From JAABVY01 sp964627935 (GTDB lineage Bacteria; Zixibacteria; MSB-5A5; JAABVY01): 64,000 bases of DNA. The number at the start of each line of letters is the position of its first letter. Positions within the stretch are counted from its first letter, which is position 1. Location: assembly GCA_964627935.1 (NCBI GenBank), contig CAZVLB010000015.1:44115-108114 (forward strand), in the 5' to 3' direction. The notes below the pieces were generated by a model. The model did no database searches, was not told the DNA's origin, and saw only the letters and a list, made by a program, of their open reading frames with translations. Positions 51,201 to 59,341 of this stretch are shown one piece after another. The position numbers were made by a program, and so were the translations under genes.

Positions 51201-52061
51201 GTGACTGCCAAAAAAGAAAATCTCAATTATCGCATAAGAATCGGGACATCCTCCTTTTCATCTAAGGACTGGATCGGACCGTTTTATCCCGAAGGCATGC
51301 AACCGGCCGAATTCCTGGGCTTCTACAGCCAGCATTTCAATACTGTCGAGGTCGATGCCACATATTACCGCGTACCCTCCAAAGGCATGGTGGCCGGATG
51401 GAACGATAAAACTCCCGAGGATTTCCTGCTCTGCGCCAAATTTCCGCGCGCCATTGTCCATGCCGGCGACAAGGCCACACCCGATCCCTGCAAAATTATG
51501 ATGCCCGATGAAACCTATGATACTCGTGACGCTTTCCTCGAGGCAATGTCGAAATTGGGCAAGAAACTGGGGCCGCTTCTAATACAATTCCCCTATTTTT
51601 CCAAAAAGATATTCCCGTCGGCCGAGGAATTTACCTCGCGGCTGGACAGCTTTCTTGCCGACCTTCCCGATGATTTCCGCTATGCTGTCGAAATACGTAA
51701 CCGCAACTGGCTCAACAAAGAATTCGCCGAACTTCTCAGGTCCCGCAATATCTGCCTGGCCCTGGCCGATCAGGCCTGGATGCCGCATGGCGATGAAATT
51801 ATGGAAAAATTCGATCCCATAACCACAGACTTTTTTTATGTCCGCTTAATCGGCAACCGGAAGGAAATCGAAAAAATCACAAAGAGCTGGGAAAAAGAGG
51901 TAATCGACCGCAATGAAAGCCTCGACCGCTGGGCCGATCTTTTCGAGGGCCTCTACAGCCGCAATCTCGATTCGCTTGTTTATGTCAACAACCATTACGC
52001 CGGCCATGCCCCCCAAACCGCACGGCGCCTATCCGAAAAAATCCGCCAGCGCATAAAATAA
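51201..52061 (+). CDS. DUF72 (YecE-like) TIM-barrel protein
   Basis: 286 residues from the GTG at 51201, which has ACGAGGCG at a good distance; a TTG at 51183 is an alternative. The family signature is visible: IRIGTSSFSSKDWIGPFYP, FNTVEVDATYYRVPS, FLLCAKFPRAIVH, and late VYVNNHYAGHAPQTA. DUF72 proteins adopt a TIM barrel but their reaction is not known. Divergent from the large lipoprotein gene, with about 270 bp between that probably holds both promoters. Confidence 0.88.
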   Translation: MTAKKENLNYRIRIGTSSFSSKDWIGPFYPEGMQPAEFLGFYSQHFNTVEVDATYYRVPSKGMVAGWNDKTPEDFLLCAKFPRAIVHAGDKATPDPCKIMMPDETYDTRDAFLEAMSKLGKKLGPLLIQFPYFSKKIFPSAEEFTSRLDSFLADLPDDFRYAVEIRNRNWLNKEFAELLRSRNICLALADQAWMPHGDEIMEKFDPITTDFFYVRLIGNRKEIEKITKSWEKEVIDRNESLDRWADLFEGLYSRNLDSLVYVNNHYAGHAPQTARRLSEKIRQRIK

Positions 52062-52063
52062 AA

Positions 52064-52091
52064 CCGCCTCATCCAATCAAAGAAAAGGCGG
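52064..52091. terminator. Convergent terminator hairpin
   Basis: CCGCCT (52064-52069) pairs with AGGCGG (52086-52091) between the convergent DUF72 gene and the 52112 lipoprotein gene. The minus strand continues into TTTTATTTTA. Confidence 0.6.
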
Positions 52092-52111
52092 CTTGCTATC
52101 TTTACAATGGT

Positions 52112-52876
52112 CTAAAAATCGAGATTTGTAAAATTCGTATTATGCGCGAAATTCAAATTTATTCCCGATGCTGTTCCCGTGGCCATAATGCGCCAGGACT
52201 GATCCTCGGGTGGAAAATTATACTGACGGTTATCATTGCGGTCGGCGTAAAAATCAATCTGGTACTGCACTCCATCCTCGATAATCTGCGGAATGCTCAC
52301 CGTAAATGCCGATGATGGTATCGAATTGGTCCTGTAAAAACCGACTGTGCGTTCAGTCTGCGCCTCGATCACATGCAGCTCGAACATCTGTCCCACCTGC
52401 TGGGTGAAGTTCGTGAAGTTAATCGTCATCCGCTCACCCGCAGCATCGTATGTCGGCGTGCTGATATCGGTAAAATTAATGTTATGAGTAAAATTGACTA
52501 TTCCACCAACGGGAATATCGACTCTCCAGGCATGGTCGTCGGCAGGCTGATCATACTGGCCGTTCTGGTTTAAATCGGCAAAGAAATCGAGATGATAATC
52601 ACCCTCCGGAAGCGCATCCGACATACGCAGGCTTTCATTCGCAAGTTCCAGCTGGTTGATCATGAAATAGGCCAGGAGCTGATCCTGATCAGAGATAATA
52701 CGTCCCTCGACAAGCTGGTCCAGATGAGGATCCATACCGATAAATGCCAGCACAAAATCTGTCAAATCGGGATTACCATCAGGCCCGTTGGCATTGTCGC
52801 TTCCGCAGCTTATCATCAGAAACGAAAAAACAAGAACCGCAGTGATACCAAAAACCATAGCCGATAATTTCTTCAT
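52112..52876 (-). CDS. Lipoprotein with an internal duplication
   Basis: 254 residues, lipobox LMISC. Two copies of an approximately 90-residue unit are visible: LDFFADLNQNGQYDQPADDHAWR ... FTHNINFTD and IDFYADRNDNRQYNFPPEDQSWR ... FAHNTNFTN are each cut below 20 residues here by key residues: FFAD-N-N-QYD and FYAD-N-QYN, DHAWR and DQSWR, NINFTD and NTNFTN. The D/N-rich loops could bind calcium. I do not recognise a named family. Confidence 0.7.
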   Translation of the reverse strand: MKKLSAMVFGITAVLVFSFLMISCGSDNANGPDGNPDLTDFVLAFIGMDPHLDQLVEGRIISDQDQLLAYFMINQLELANESLRMSDALPEGDYHLDFFADLNQNGQYDQPADDHAWRVDIPVGGIVNFTHNINFTDISTPTYDAAGERMTINFTNFTQQVGQMFELHVIEAQTERTVGFYRTNSIPSSAFTVSIPQIIEDGVQYQIDFYADRNDNRQYNFPPEDQSWRIMATGTASGINLNFAHNTNFTNLDF

Positions 52877-52985
52877 TCTGCTCTCCTTTTATTCTGACCG
52901 GCGATTTTGGCCGGAAATCTGTCTCTGTGTCGAATATAATTAGAACGTATTCGCGGCACAATTGTTTATCAGTCTGGAGAATATT

Positions 52986-54038
52986 ATGCCAAACATCACA
53001 TCTGTCGCAACAGCATTGCCGCCCCATGATTACAGCCAGGCGGAAATCAAAAAATATGTAATGGAGATTTTTTCAGGCACCGGCCTTGATCTGGACAGGC
53101 TTTCCGATGTCTTCGAGAACGCCAATATCGACAGGCGCTATTTTTCGAAGCCGCTGGAATGGTGGGGTGAGGAGCGTTCATTTGAACAGAAAAACCGGGC
53201 CTACATAGATTCAGCCCTGAAGCTCGGTGAACAGGCCTGCAGAAAATGTCTCGAAAATGCCGCTGTTAAGGCTTCCGATGTCGATCATATTATCTTCATA
53301 AACACGACCGGCCTGGCCACACCATCGATTGACGCCCGCCTGCTGAACCTGCTTGATTTTAAAAGCGACATCCGTCGTACACCCATCTGGGGTCTGGGAT
53401 GCGCCGGTGGTGCGGCAGCTTTGTCGCAGGCCCATCACTATCTCCTGGGCCATCCCGACCAGCGAGTGCTGATCTACGCCGTCGAATTATGCGGGCTGAC
53501 ATTTCAGCAGAATGATCTCTCCAAATCAAACTTCGTTGCCACCGCTCTATTCGGTGAGGGCGCATCGGCCGTTCTTTTAAGCGGTGACAATATCCACAGC
53601 AATGGCCCGGCGATTATCGATACGCGCAGTATGACATGGCCCGATTCGCTCGATATTATGGGATGGGATATAACCAACGAAGGCATGCAGGTTGTCTTCA
53701 GTATCAGGATTCCCGGAATGATCAAAAAACATGTACATGCTGATATGACAAGCTTCCTTAAGCGCCATGACCTCTCTCTTGAAGACATCCAGCATTTCAT
53801 ATTCCACCCGGGCGGATCGAAAGTCATCGAGGCCTATGAAAAAAGCCTCAACCTCAATGGTGACTCGCTTGATGTTTCTCGCAAAATTCTCAAGAATTAC
53901 GGCAACATGTCATCGGTTACGGTTCTGTTTGTTCTGGAAGATTTTCTTAAAAACGGTAGTGTGAAAAGTGATGACCTGGGAGTGGTATCCGCGCTGGGTC
54001 CCGGCTTTTCTGCCGAGAGCCTGCTATTGAAATTCTAA
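52986..54038 (+). CDS. Type III polyketide synthase (chalcone/stilbene synthase family)
   Basis: 350 residues from the ATG at 52986, preceded by GGAG; a short upstream extension is unlikely. The catalytic triad is visible as Cys139 (GLGCAGGA), His274 (FHPGGS) and Asn307 (YGNMSS), with the same spacing as plant chalcone synthase. The closing GPGFS loop is present (GPGFSAE). Bacterial members make alkylresorcinols, alkylpyrones or similar from fatty acyl-CoA and malonyl-CoA. No modifying methyltransferase or oxidase is adjacent, so the product cannot be named. It is convergent with purF. Confidence 0.92.
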   Translation: MPNITSVATALPPHDYSQAEIKKYVMEIFSGTGLDLDRLSDVFENANIDRRYFSKPLEWWGEERSFEQKNRAYIDSALKLGEQACRKCLENAAVKASDVDHIIFINTTGLATPSIDARLLNLLDFKSDIRRTPIWGLGCAGGAAALSQAHHYLLGHPDQRVLIYAVELCGLTFQQNDLSKSNFVATALFGEGASAVLLSGDNIHSNGPAIIDTRSMTWPDSLDIMGWDITNEGMQVVFSIRIPGMIKKHVHADMTSFLKRHDLSLEDIQHFIFHPGGSKVIEAYEKSLNLNGDSLDVSRKILKNYGNMSSVTVLFVLEDFLKNGSVKSDDLGVVSALGPGFSAESLLLKF

Positions 54039-54039
54039 G

Positions 54040-55434
54040 CTATTCCAGTTTCAGTTTATCCCGGTTGTCCTCGATCTTGGTGGGATATTTGCCCGAGAAA
54101 CAGGCCACACAGAAATCCTCATCCGGCAGCGAATTCATCGAAAGCATGCCCTCGATAGAAAGATAGCCCAATGAATCCGCGCCCAGGTATTTCCTGATCT
54201 GCTCCACGTTCTTCGATGATCCGATCAGTTCTTTACGCGTGGGCATATCGATACCATAGAAGCAGGGCGACACGATTGGCGGGGCGGAAATGCGCACATG
54301 AACCTCTTTGGCACCGGCCCGTTTAAGCATCTTGACCAGCTTGCGTGAAGTCGTGCCGCGCACGATCGAATCATCAACCATCACAACCTTGCGCCCCTCG
54401 ATGACACCCTTGACCGTATTGAATTTTATCTTTACATCCAGGTCGCGGATTTTCTGTTCCGGATCTATGAATGTCCGGCCCACATAATGATTGCGGATAA
54501 AGCCGATCTCCATCCTGATACCAGAAGCCTCAGAAAAACCAAGAGCGGCAGTATTGGAGGAGTCAGGCACCGAGATTACAATATCGGCGTCAACCGGATG
54601 TTCGCGGGCCAGTTGACGGCCCAGGCGACGGCGCACCTTATCTACATTCTCGCAGAATATCTTCGAATCGGGACGCGAGAAATAGATGAACTCGAAAATA
54701 CAAAACGCCTTCTTTTCCTGTTTGAAGGGATGATACGATTTCAGGCCGTTGGAATCGATTTCGACTATCTCTCCCGGAAGAACATCGCGCACATATTTGG
54801 CCCCGATCAGGTCAAATGCGCAGGTCTCGGAGGCAACCACAAAAGCATTGCGCATCTTGCCCAGCGCCAATGGTCGGAATCCCTTGGGATCGCGGGCGGC
54901 ATAGATTTTATCCGCCGTCATCAAAACGACACAATAGGCGCCCTGTATCTGGCGCAAAGCATAAATGATCTTATCTATCATCCGGGGCTTGCGGGAACGG
55001 GCAATCAGGTGCAGAAACAGCTCCGAATCTGATGTGGTCTGGAAAATCGCGCCGCCGGATTCCAGCTTTCTCCTTAATGTGACAGCATTGGTGATGTTGC
55101 CGTTATGGCCGACTGCCACCTGGTGGCCGCGGAAGCGTGAGAATAAGGGCTGGGCGTTTCTGAGATGCGATGATCCGGTGGTCGAATAACGGTTGTGTCC
55201 GATTGCCATCCGGCCCTTCAGGTTGTGAAATACCTCCTCATGCGAGAAGACCTCGTTGATCAGCCCCATATTTTTGTATACATGAATCTCGCCGTTGTGA
55301 GAGGTCGCGATCCCGGCCGATTCCTGGCCGCGATGCTGCAACGAATACAACCCGAAGTAAGTTAACTCGGCGGCCTTTTTATGCCCGTGAATGGCAAAAA
55401 CACCGCAATTATGTCCTAATTCTCCAGCTGGCAT
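54040..55434 (-). CDS. purF: Amidophosphoribosyltransferase
   Basis: 464 residues, first step of purine synthesis (PRPP + Gln to phosphoribosylamine). A short propeptide precedes Cys10, which becomes the N-terminal nucleophile (NCGVFAIHG). The PRPP loop is VVMVDDSIVRGTTSRKL. Cysteines expected for the Bacillus-type [4Fe-4S] cluster are all present: AFCIFEFIYF, SPCFYGID and the C-terminal DFCVACFSGKYP. It is alone, not in a pur operon. A TGTGAA ... TTCACA palindrome lies about 95 bp upstream. Confidence 0.96.
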   Translation of the reverse strand: MPAGELGHNCGVFAIHGHKKAAELTYFGLYSLQHRGQESAGIATSHNGEIHVYKNMGLINEVFSHEEVFHNLKGRMAIGHNRYSTTGSSHLRNAQPLFSRFRGHQVAVGHNGNITNAVTLRRKLESGGAIFQTTSDSELFLHLIARSRKPRMIDKIIYALRQIQGAYCVVLMTADKIYAARDPKGFRPLALGKMRNAFVVASETCAFDLIGAKYVRDVLPGEIVEIDSNGLKSYHPFKQEKKAFCIFEFIYFSRPDSKIFCENVDKVRRRLGRQLAREHPVDADIVISVPDSSNTAALGFSEASGIRMEIGFIRNHYVGRTFIDPEQKIRDLDVKIKFNTVKGVIEGRKVVMVDDSIVRGTTSRKLVKMLKRAGAKEVHVRISAPPIVSPCFYGIDMPTRKELIGSSKNVEQIRKYLGADSLGYLSIEGMLSMNSLPDEDFCVACFSGKYPTKIEDNRDKLKLE

Positions 55435-55528
55435 ATATTTATGAAAACGTATAAGCTAATTCTTTGCTAATAGAAGTCAAGTGTTTTGTGACACCAACCA
55501 TATGATAACGATCATTCGGTGCATCTTG

Positions 55529-55546
55529 TGTGAACTTATTTTCACA
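55529..55546. promoter_or_regulatory. Palindrome TGTGAA-N6-TTCACA between purF and the 55725 gene
   Basis: Perfect 6-bp arms with a 6-nt spacer in the 290-bp divergent intergenic region. It resembles CRP/FNR-family sites in its TGTGA/TCACA half sites, but with 8 rather than 6 bases between them. A related site precedes citrate synthase. Confidence 0.35.
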
Positions 55547-55724
55547 AATTCAATCTTTATTGCTCCCACAAATATGCGTGCCAGAGCCCGAATTTACTGT
55601 ATTTTTCTTTGATACTTGAGTAAATCATATATATTGCATTGGATTAGAAAGTACGCATCCAAAACTTACTCGCTTTTCTGTCGAATTTGACAATTTTATC
55701 GAATAAGGCACATAGCTTGCATTT

Positions 55725-56546
55725 ATGACTGGTGAGATGAGCACGGAAAAAAGTTCAAATAATGACCACCGCCTGCGCTATCAGCTTTTAGCGGATGCCA
55801 CCATCGCGGCCTCAAAAGGCGTGTCCAGCGACAATATCGTCAAGGCCTCGCTCGATAACGCTATCGAGGCATTATGTCTGGTTACCGCCTCGGTTCGAGT
55901 TGTCGATGATTCCGGGAAACTGGTTTTCATGCATATCGGAGGACGGAACGAATTCACCGAAATGATGCGCCAGATCGAGGAGAAGATGTTGACTCTTTTG
56001 CGCGATGATTTTGCGGTCAATTCCACCTTTCTTACTTTTCAGCAGGATGGTACCTTCAGCCTGTTTTCATATCCGATCAGGATGGGGGAAAAGACTGTCG
56101 GCACAATTTCCGGCATCACCACCGGCGAACGAAGCCTGGCCCTGGAAGAGGATTTCATCCGCGCTATCAGCGCCGTCCTGGCGCTGGTCTTAAATCGCGG
56201 CAAGAGCGATCCGGGCGAACTGCAGGATATCATGAAAGCCAGATCCGAGGCAGTCGTGGAAACAGCCGTGACAATAAACCACGAGGTAAATAATCCCCTG
56301 ACCGCGGTTCTCGGAAACATACAACTTCTGCTTTTAAACAGCCGGGAATTCTCACCGGAAACTCTTGCAAAGCTAAAGGCGGTCGAACAATCGGCGCTTA
56401 AAATCAAGGATGTTACTCAGAACCTGATGAAAATCATAGAGCCGTCGGTAATCGAATATACCACCGGCCTGAAAATGATAGACCTGGAAAAGTCTCGCAA
56501 ACAGGAAGATATCCCCGATGAGGGGAAGGAAAAAGACTCCGAATAG
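55725..56546 (+). CDS. GAF-like plus HisKA (DHp) protein lacking an ATPase domain
   Basis: 273 residues. The N-terminal two thirds (about 20-165) look like a GAF-type sensor domain (FMHIGGRNEF, FSYPIRMGEKTVGTISG). A HisKA dimerisation/phosphoacceptor domain follows: H-box ETAVTINHEVNNPLTAVLGN with the conserved His186. Only about 30 residues remain after it, so the HATPase_c catalytic domain is missing. It could be phosphorylated in trans or act as a scaffold. A terminator follows directly. No response regulator is adjacent; an NtrC-type one is 4 kb away. Confidence 0.75.
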   Translation: MTGEMSTEKSSNNDHRLRYQLLADATIAASKGVSSDNIVKASLDNAIEALCLVTASVRVVDDSGKLVFMHIGGRNEFTEMMRQIEEKMLTLLRDDFAVNSTFLTFQQDGTFSLFSYPIRMGEKTVGTISGITTGERSLALEEDFIRAISAVLALVLNRGKSDPGELQDIMKARSEAVVETAVTINHEVNNPLTAVLGNIQLLLLNSREFSPETLAKLKAVEQSALKIKDVTQNLMKIIEPSVIEYTTGLKMIDLEKSRKQEDIPDEGKEKDSE

Positions 56547-56579
56547 GAGTTACGCCAATAAGGCGAATGGGTTGAGGAC

Positions 56580-56612
56580 GCCCCCGACTTAAAACCATCG
56601 GGGGCTTTTTTT
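56580..56612 (+). terminator. Terminator after the GAF-HisKA gene
   Basis: GCCCCCGA (56580-56587) pairs with TCGGGGGC (56598-56605), followed by seven T. Confidence 0.9.
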
Positions 56613-56616
56613 ATGC

Positions 56617-56646
56617 TAAAAAAAAGCGGCCCCACAGGGACCGCTC
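56617..56646 (-). terminator. Terminator after the His/Cys-rich protein gene
   Basis: On the minus strand AGCGGTCCC pairs with the GGGCCGCT side (AGCGG 56625-56629, CCGCT 56641-56645), followed by a T-run of about eight. Confidence 0.85.
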
Positions 56647-56676
56647 TTGAAATATCAGTATTCTGCCAAGATTCGA

Positions 56677-57651
56677 TTAGTAAGCGGAGGTAAGCTCGTT
56701 GTAGCTGTTATGTAATTGCTCAACCTTGCCGCTGATCACTTCCGGGTCATCCTTCTCGCAGGCCATAGCCAGTTCCTGAGCACATTTGTAAACAGCCGAA
56801 GCCGCCTTCTGGAAATGCTCATGACAGTCAGCCATACGTTCATCGAGCTGAACCTTTGTCAATGCCTCCGCCTTCTGAACCAGTTCCGGGCTGGAGGCCT
56901 TGATCTGGTCAAAGTTTTTGGCCGAAAGATACTCGTGCCAGATGACCGCCAGCACATTGTGAAATTCCTCCACGCCCTCCGGACGCAGATAAAGAGTACC
57001 ATTCATCTCGGCATAGGCGGAATGCATCTTGTCGAAAGCCTTCTTGAATTCCTCGTCGCTTCCGTTTTCAGATGCCTTTTCAAGTTCGGCAACCGATTTT
57101 ACAAAATAGTCACGTTTCTGTATAAACTGCTTGGTCAATTTGGAACCATAGGTGCAGCCCGGATTATACTCGGCAATTTCCCCGGCCGTTTTGACCATAA
57201 CCGCCACATCCGCGCGGGCCTGTTTCAGAACGCCCTGCGGAATATACTCATGACAGGCGGGAGCCATGGCCTCATGATAAGCCTGGATGCAATTTGTCTG
57301 CACTCCATGCGTGCAGTCTTCTTTTGATGCATGCTCATGTGATGCATGTTCATGAGTTGCCGCTTTGTGAACATCAGCTGTCTTGGCGGTCGTGGCACAG
57401 CCGGGATCAGTCTTGGTTACGCAGACTTTGCTGTCGTGCTTTTTTTCTACGCTTTCAGCTGTCTGAGCTGTTGCCTCGACTTTTTCAGCTTCGGCCGTTG
57501 TGCTTTCGGCTTTCTTCATATGCGGGCAGGTCTTGGGACAGGCCTGTGTGGCCGCGGCGCAATCCTTCTTGTCTCCGGCATAAGCCAGCGAAAACATTAC
57601 CAAAACAGTAAAACATACGAAAAGGGTAAGAAGCTTCCTGAAGATAGGCAT
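56677..57651 (-). CDS. Periplasmic His/Cys-rich helical protein, possible metal binder
   Basis: 324 residues with a signal peptide (about 1-25). The next 100 residues are rich in Cys and His: CAAATQACPKTCPHMKK, later HEHASHEHASKEDCTH and CIQAYHEAMAPACHE. The C-terminal 180 residues are all-helical with scattered His/Cys (VIWHEYLSA, MADCHEHFQK, YKCAQELAMACEK), resembling DUF3347-like or other four-helix bundles. No CxxCH haem motif occurs. Metal storage or resistance is plausible but not shown. It has strong AGGAGA-like spacing before the ATG and its own terminator. Confidence 0.65.
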   Translation of the reverse strand: MPIFRKLLTLFVCFTVLVMFSLAYAGDKKDCAAATQACPKTCPHMKKAESTTAEAEKVEATAQTAESVEKKHDSKVCVTKTDPGCATTAKTADVHKAATHEHASHEHASKEDCTHGVQTNCIQAYHEAMAPACHEYIPQGVLKQARADVAVMVKTAGEIAEYNPGCTYGSKLTKQFIQKRDYFVKSVAELEKASENGSDEEFKKAFDKMHSAYAEMNGTLYLRPEGVEEFHNVLAVIWHEYLSAKNFDQIKASSPELVQKAEALTKVQLDERMADCHEHFQKAASAVYKCAQELAMACEKDDPEVISGKVEQLHNSYNELTSAY

Positions 57652-57689
57652 AGACTCTCCTTTATGGTGTTTGTGATCTTAATTCTATA

Positions 57690-58847
57690 TTATATTACGG
57701 TCTGTTCTTCTTTTATTTCGGATTCTTTTTCTTCTGCAAAGCGATTTATCGACAACGGGCTCAGATCAATCGAGGGCTCACCATCGATTATAAGTTCGGA
57801 AATCAGCTTACCGACACCCGGCGCATGCATGAAACCGTGCCCCGAAAAGCCGTTGGCACATATGAAGCCCTCCAGATCGGGGACTTTGCCCAGTATAGCA
57901 TGATGATCCGGGGTGGTTTCATATAAACCGGCCCAGCTCGAGGCGATCCCGGCTTCTTCCAGTATTGGAATACGGTCCAAAGCCCTCATCAGTATTTCAT
58001 CGGTGTATTCCGGATCAAGCGACTGATCATAGCCGGGAGGGGTATTCTTGTCCGCCCAGCCCAAAAGCAGCCCGCCCGATTCCTTGTGTGTATACAGCCC
58101 CGAAGCGATATCCACAACCATCGGGAAACTCGAAGGTATCCATGAAAGGGGAGAGGTGGTCGAAATCTGACGTTTATAAGGTTCCACGGGTATATTGAGA
58201 TCGACCATCAGGCCTATTTCCCTGGCTTCCGGTCCGGCGCAGTTGATTACCAGCGGTGTGCTGATCGGCCCCTGTGTGGTATCTACCGCCTCGACCTTTC
58301 CGCCGGAGACCTTTATACCAACCGCCTTGGTTTCCTCGATAATCTCAACACCCAGCTTGCGCGCCGCCGAAACATACCCCTGCGTAAACACATGCGGATC
58401 ACCAATACCGTCCTTCTTGCAGAAGGTCCCCCCGATCACATCATCCATACGCACATTGGGGCATAAATCAGCGATATCGTCACGGGTCAGCCATTCCACC
58501 GGCACACCCAGATCCTGCTGCATTTTCATATTCCTGCGGAATGTCTCCTCATCATCGGGACGGGTGATCAAAAACAGATAGCCGACCTGGTCAAAAATTC
58601 CCTCCTCGCCGGTATCCTCCTGAAACCTTTCAAAAAGGTCCTCGGACAAAAGGGATATTTTGACATTGATTGCCGACGAAAACTGGGCCCGTATTCCACC
58701 GGCACATTTGGCGGTCGCGCCGGCTCCCAGAAATTTCTCTTTTTCAAGAATCACTATATCTTTAAAATCTCGTTTGGCCAGGTGGAAGGCTATCGATGCT
58801 CCGATAATTCCTCCCCCTATGATTACGCATTCGGCGCTGTTTCGCAC
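57690..58847 (-). CDS. FAD-dependent oxidoreductase (DAO / sarcosine oxidase family)
   Basis: 385 residues, GTG start with AGAGGT upstream. The Rossmann loop VIIGGGIIGASIAFHLAKR begins at about residue 8, and the family landmarks INCAGPEAREIG and GFSGHGFMHAPGVGKLI are present. Such enzymes oxidise secondary or N-methyl amino acids such as sarcosine, glycine or proline derivatives. The substrate is unknown. It is the downstream gene of a minus-strand pair with the His/Cys-rich protein 38 bp further, possibly co-transcribed. Confidence 0.88.
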   Translation of the reverse strand: MRNSAECVIIGGGIIGASIAFHLAKRDFKDIVILEKEKFLGAGATAKCAGGIRAQFSSAINVKISLLSEDLFERFQEDTGEEGIFDQVGYLFLITRPDDEETFRRNMKMQQDLGVPVEWLTRDDIADLCPNVRMDDVIGGTFCKKDGIGDPHVFTQGYVSAARKLGVEIIEETKAVGIKVSGGKVEAVDTTQGPISTPLVINCAGPEAREIGLMVDLNIPVEPYKRQISTTSPLSWIPSSFPMVVDIASGLYTHKESGGLLLGWADKNTPPGYDQSLDPEYTDEILMRALDRIPILEEAGIASSWAGLYETTPDHHAILGKVPDLEGFICANGFSGHGFMHAPGVGKLISELIIDGEPSIDLSPLSINRFAEEKESEIKEEQTVI

Positions 58848-58956
58848 GGTCGTGACCTCTCTTTCTGTTGCTCAAGGAGGTAATAAAATAAAGGCCCGAA
58901 TATTGTCAAGTGATTTCGCCCCTGAAAGCGTTCCAAAGGCAAGTATGTCATGCAGT

Positions 58957-58991
58957 TCAAAAGGGCAGACGGCTCCCCTGAACCGTCTGCC
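58957..58991 (-). terminator. Terminator after the winged-helix gene
   Basis: Perfect 9-bp stem GGCAGACGG / CCGTCTGCC (58964-58972, 58983-58991) with a short TTTT on the minus strand. Confidence 0.75.
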
Positions 58992-59024
58992 GAATTCTGA
59001 AGTTTGATAAGGATAGAGTAATGC

Positions 59025-59225
59025 TTACCGGTTGAGCTTGACCTTGAAGCTCGACTTGGTCGGCGTAAACGAGACCTTGCCCTCCCGGGCCAGCCAACCC
59101 AGCGCCAGGTAAATCTCATCTGATTTACCCTTGATCGCGGTCGCCAGCTTGCGCGGGGTAAGCTCATCATTCTTTTCCAGTTGCTCCCAGATACGACCGG
59201 CTGTTGTTCCTACATCATATTTCAT
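59025..59225 (-). CDS. Small winged-helix protein (DUF2582)
   Basis: 66 residues. The pattern AGRIWEQLEKNDELTPRKLATAIKGKSDEIYLALGWLAREGKV is that of the DUF2582 winged-helix family, with a basic wing TPTKSSFKVKLNR. GGAGGG precedes the ATG. DUF2582 proteins are thought to bind DNA or partner proteins; their targets are not known. Its own terminator makes it monocistronic. Confidence 0.88.
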   Translation of the reverse strand: MKYDVGTTAGRIWEQLEKNDELTPRKLATAIKGKSDEIYLALGWLAREGKVSFTPTKSSFKVKLNR

Positions 59226-59341
59226 TTTACCCTCCAGTTGATATCCAAATCTAATAGTCTAAATTTGTGGTACTTGACAGTTTCTTACACGTCAACCCAA
59301 TTTCCATTCATTGCCACAAAAAATCAACAAGAATTTATTTG

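Noticed and set aside
55503..55518. Fur-box-like ATGATAACGATCAT
   Set aside because: Short partial palindrome. It matches too few positions of the 19-bp Fur consensus to call.
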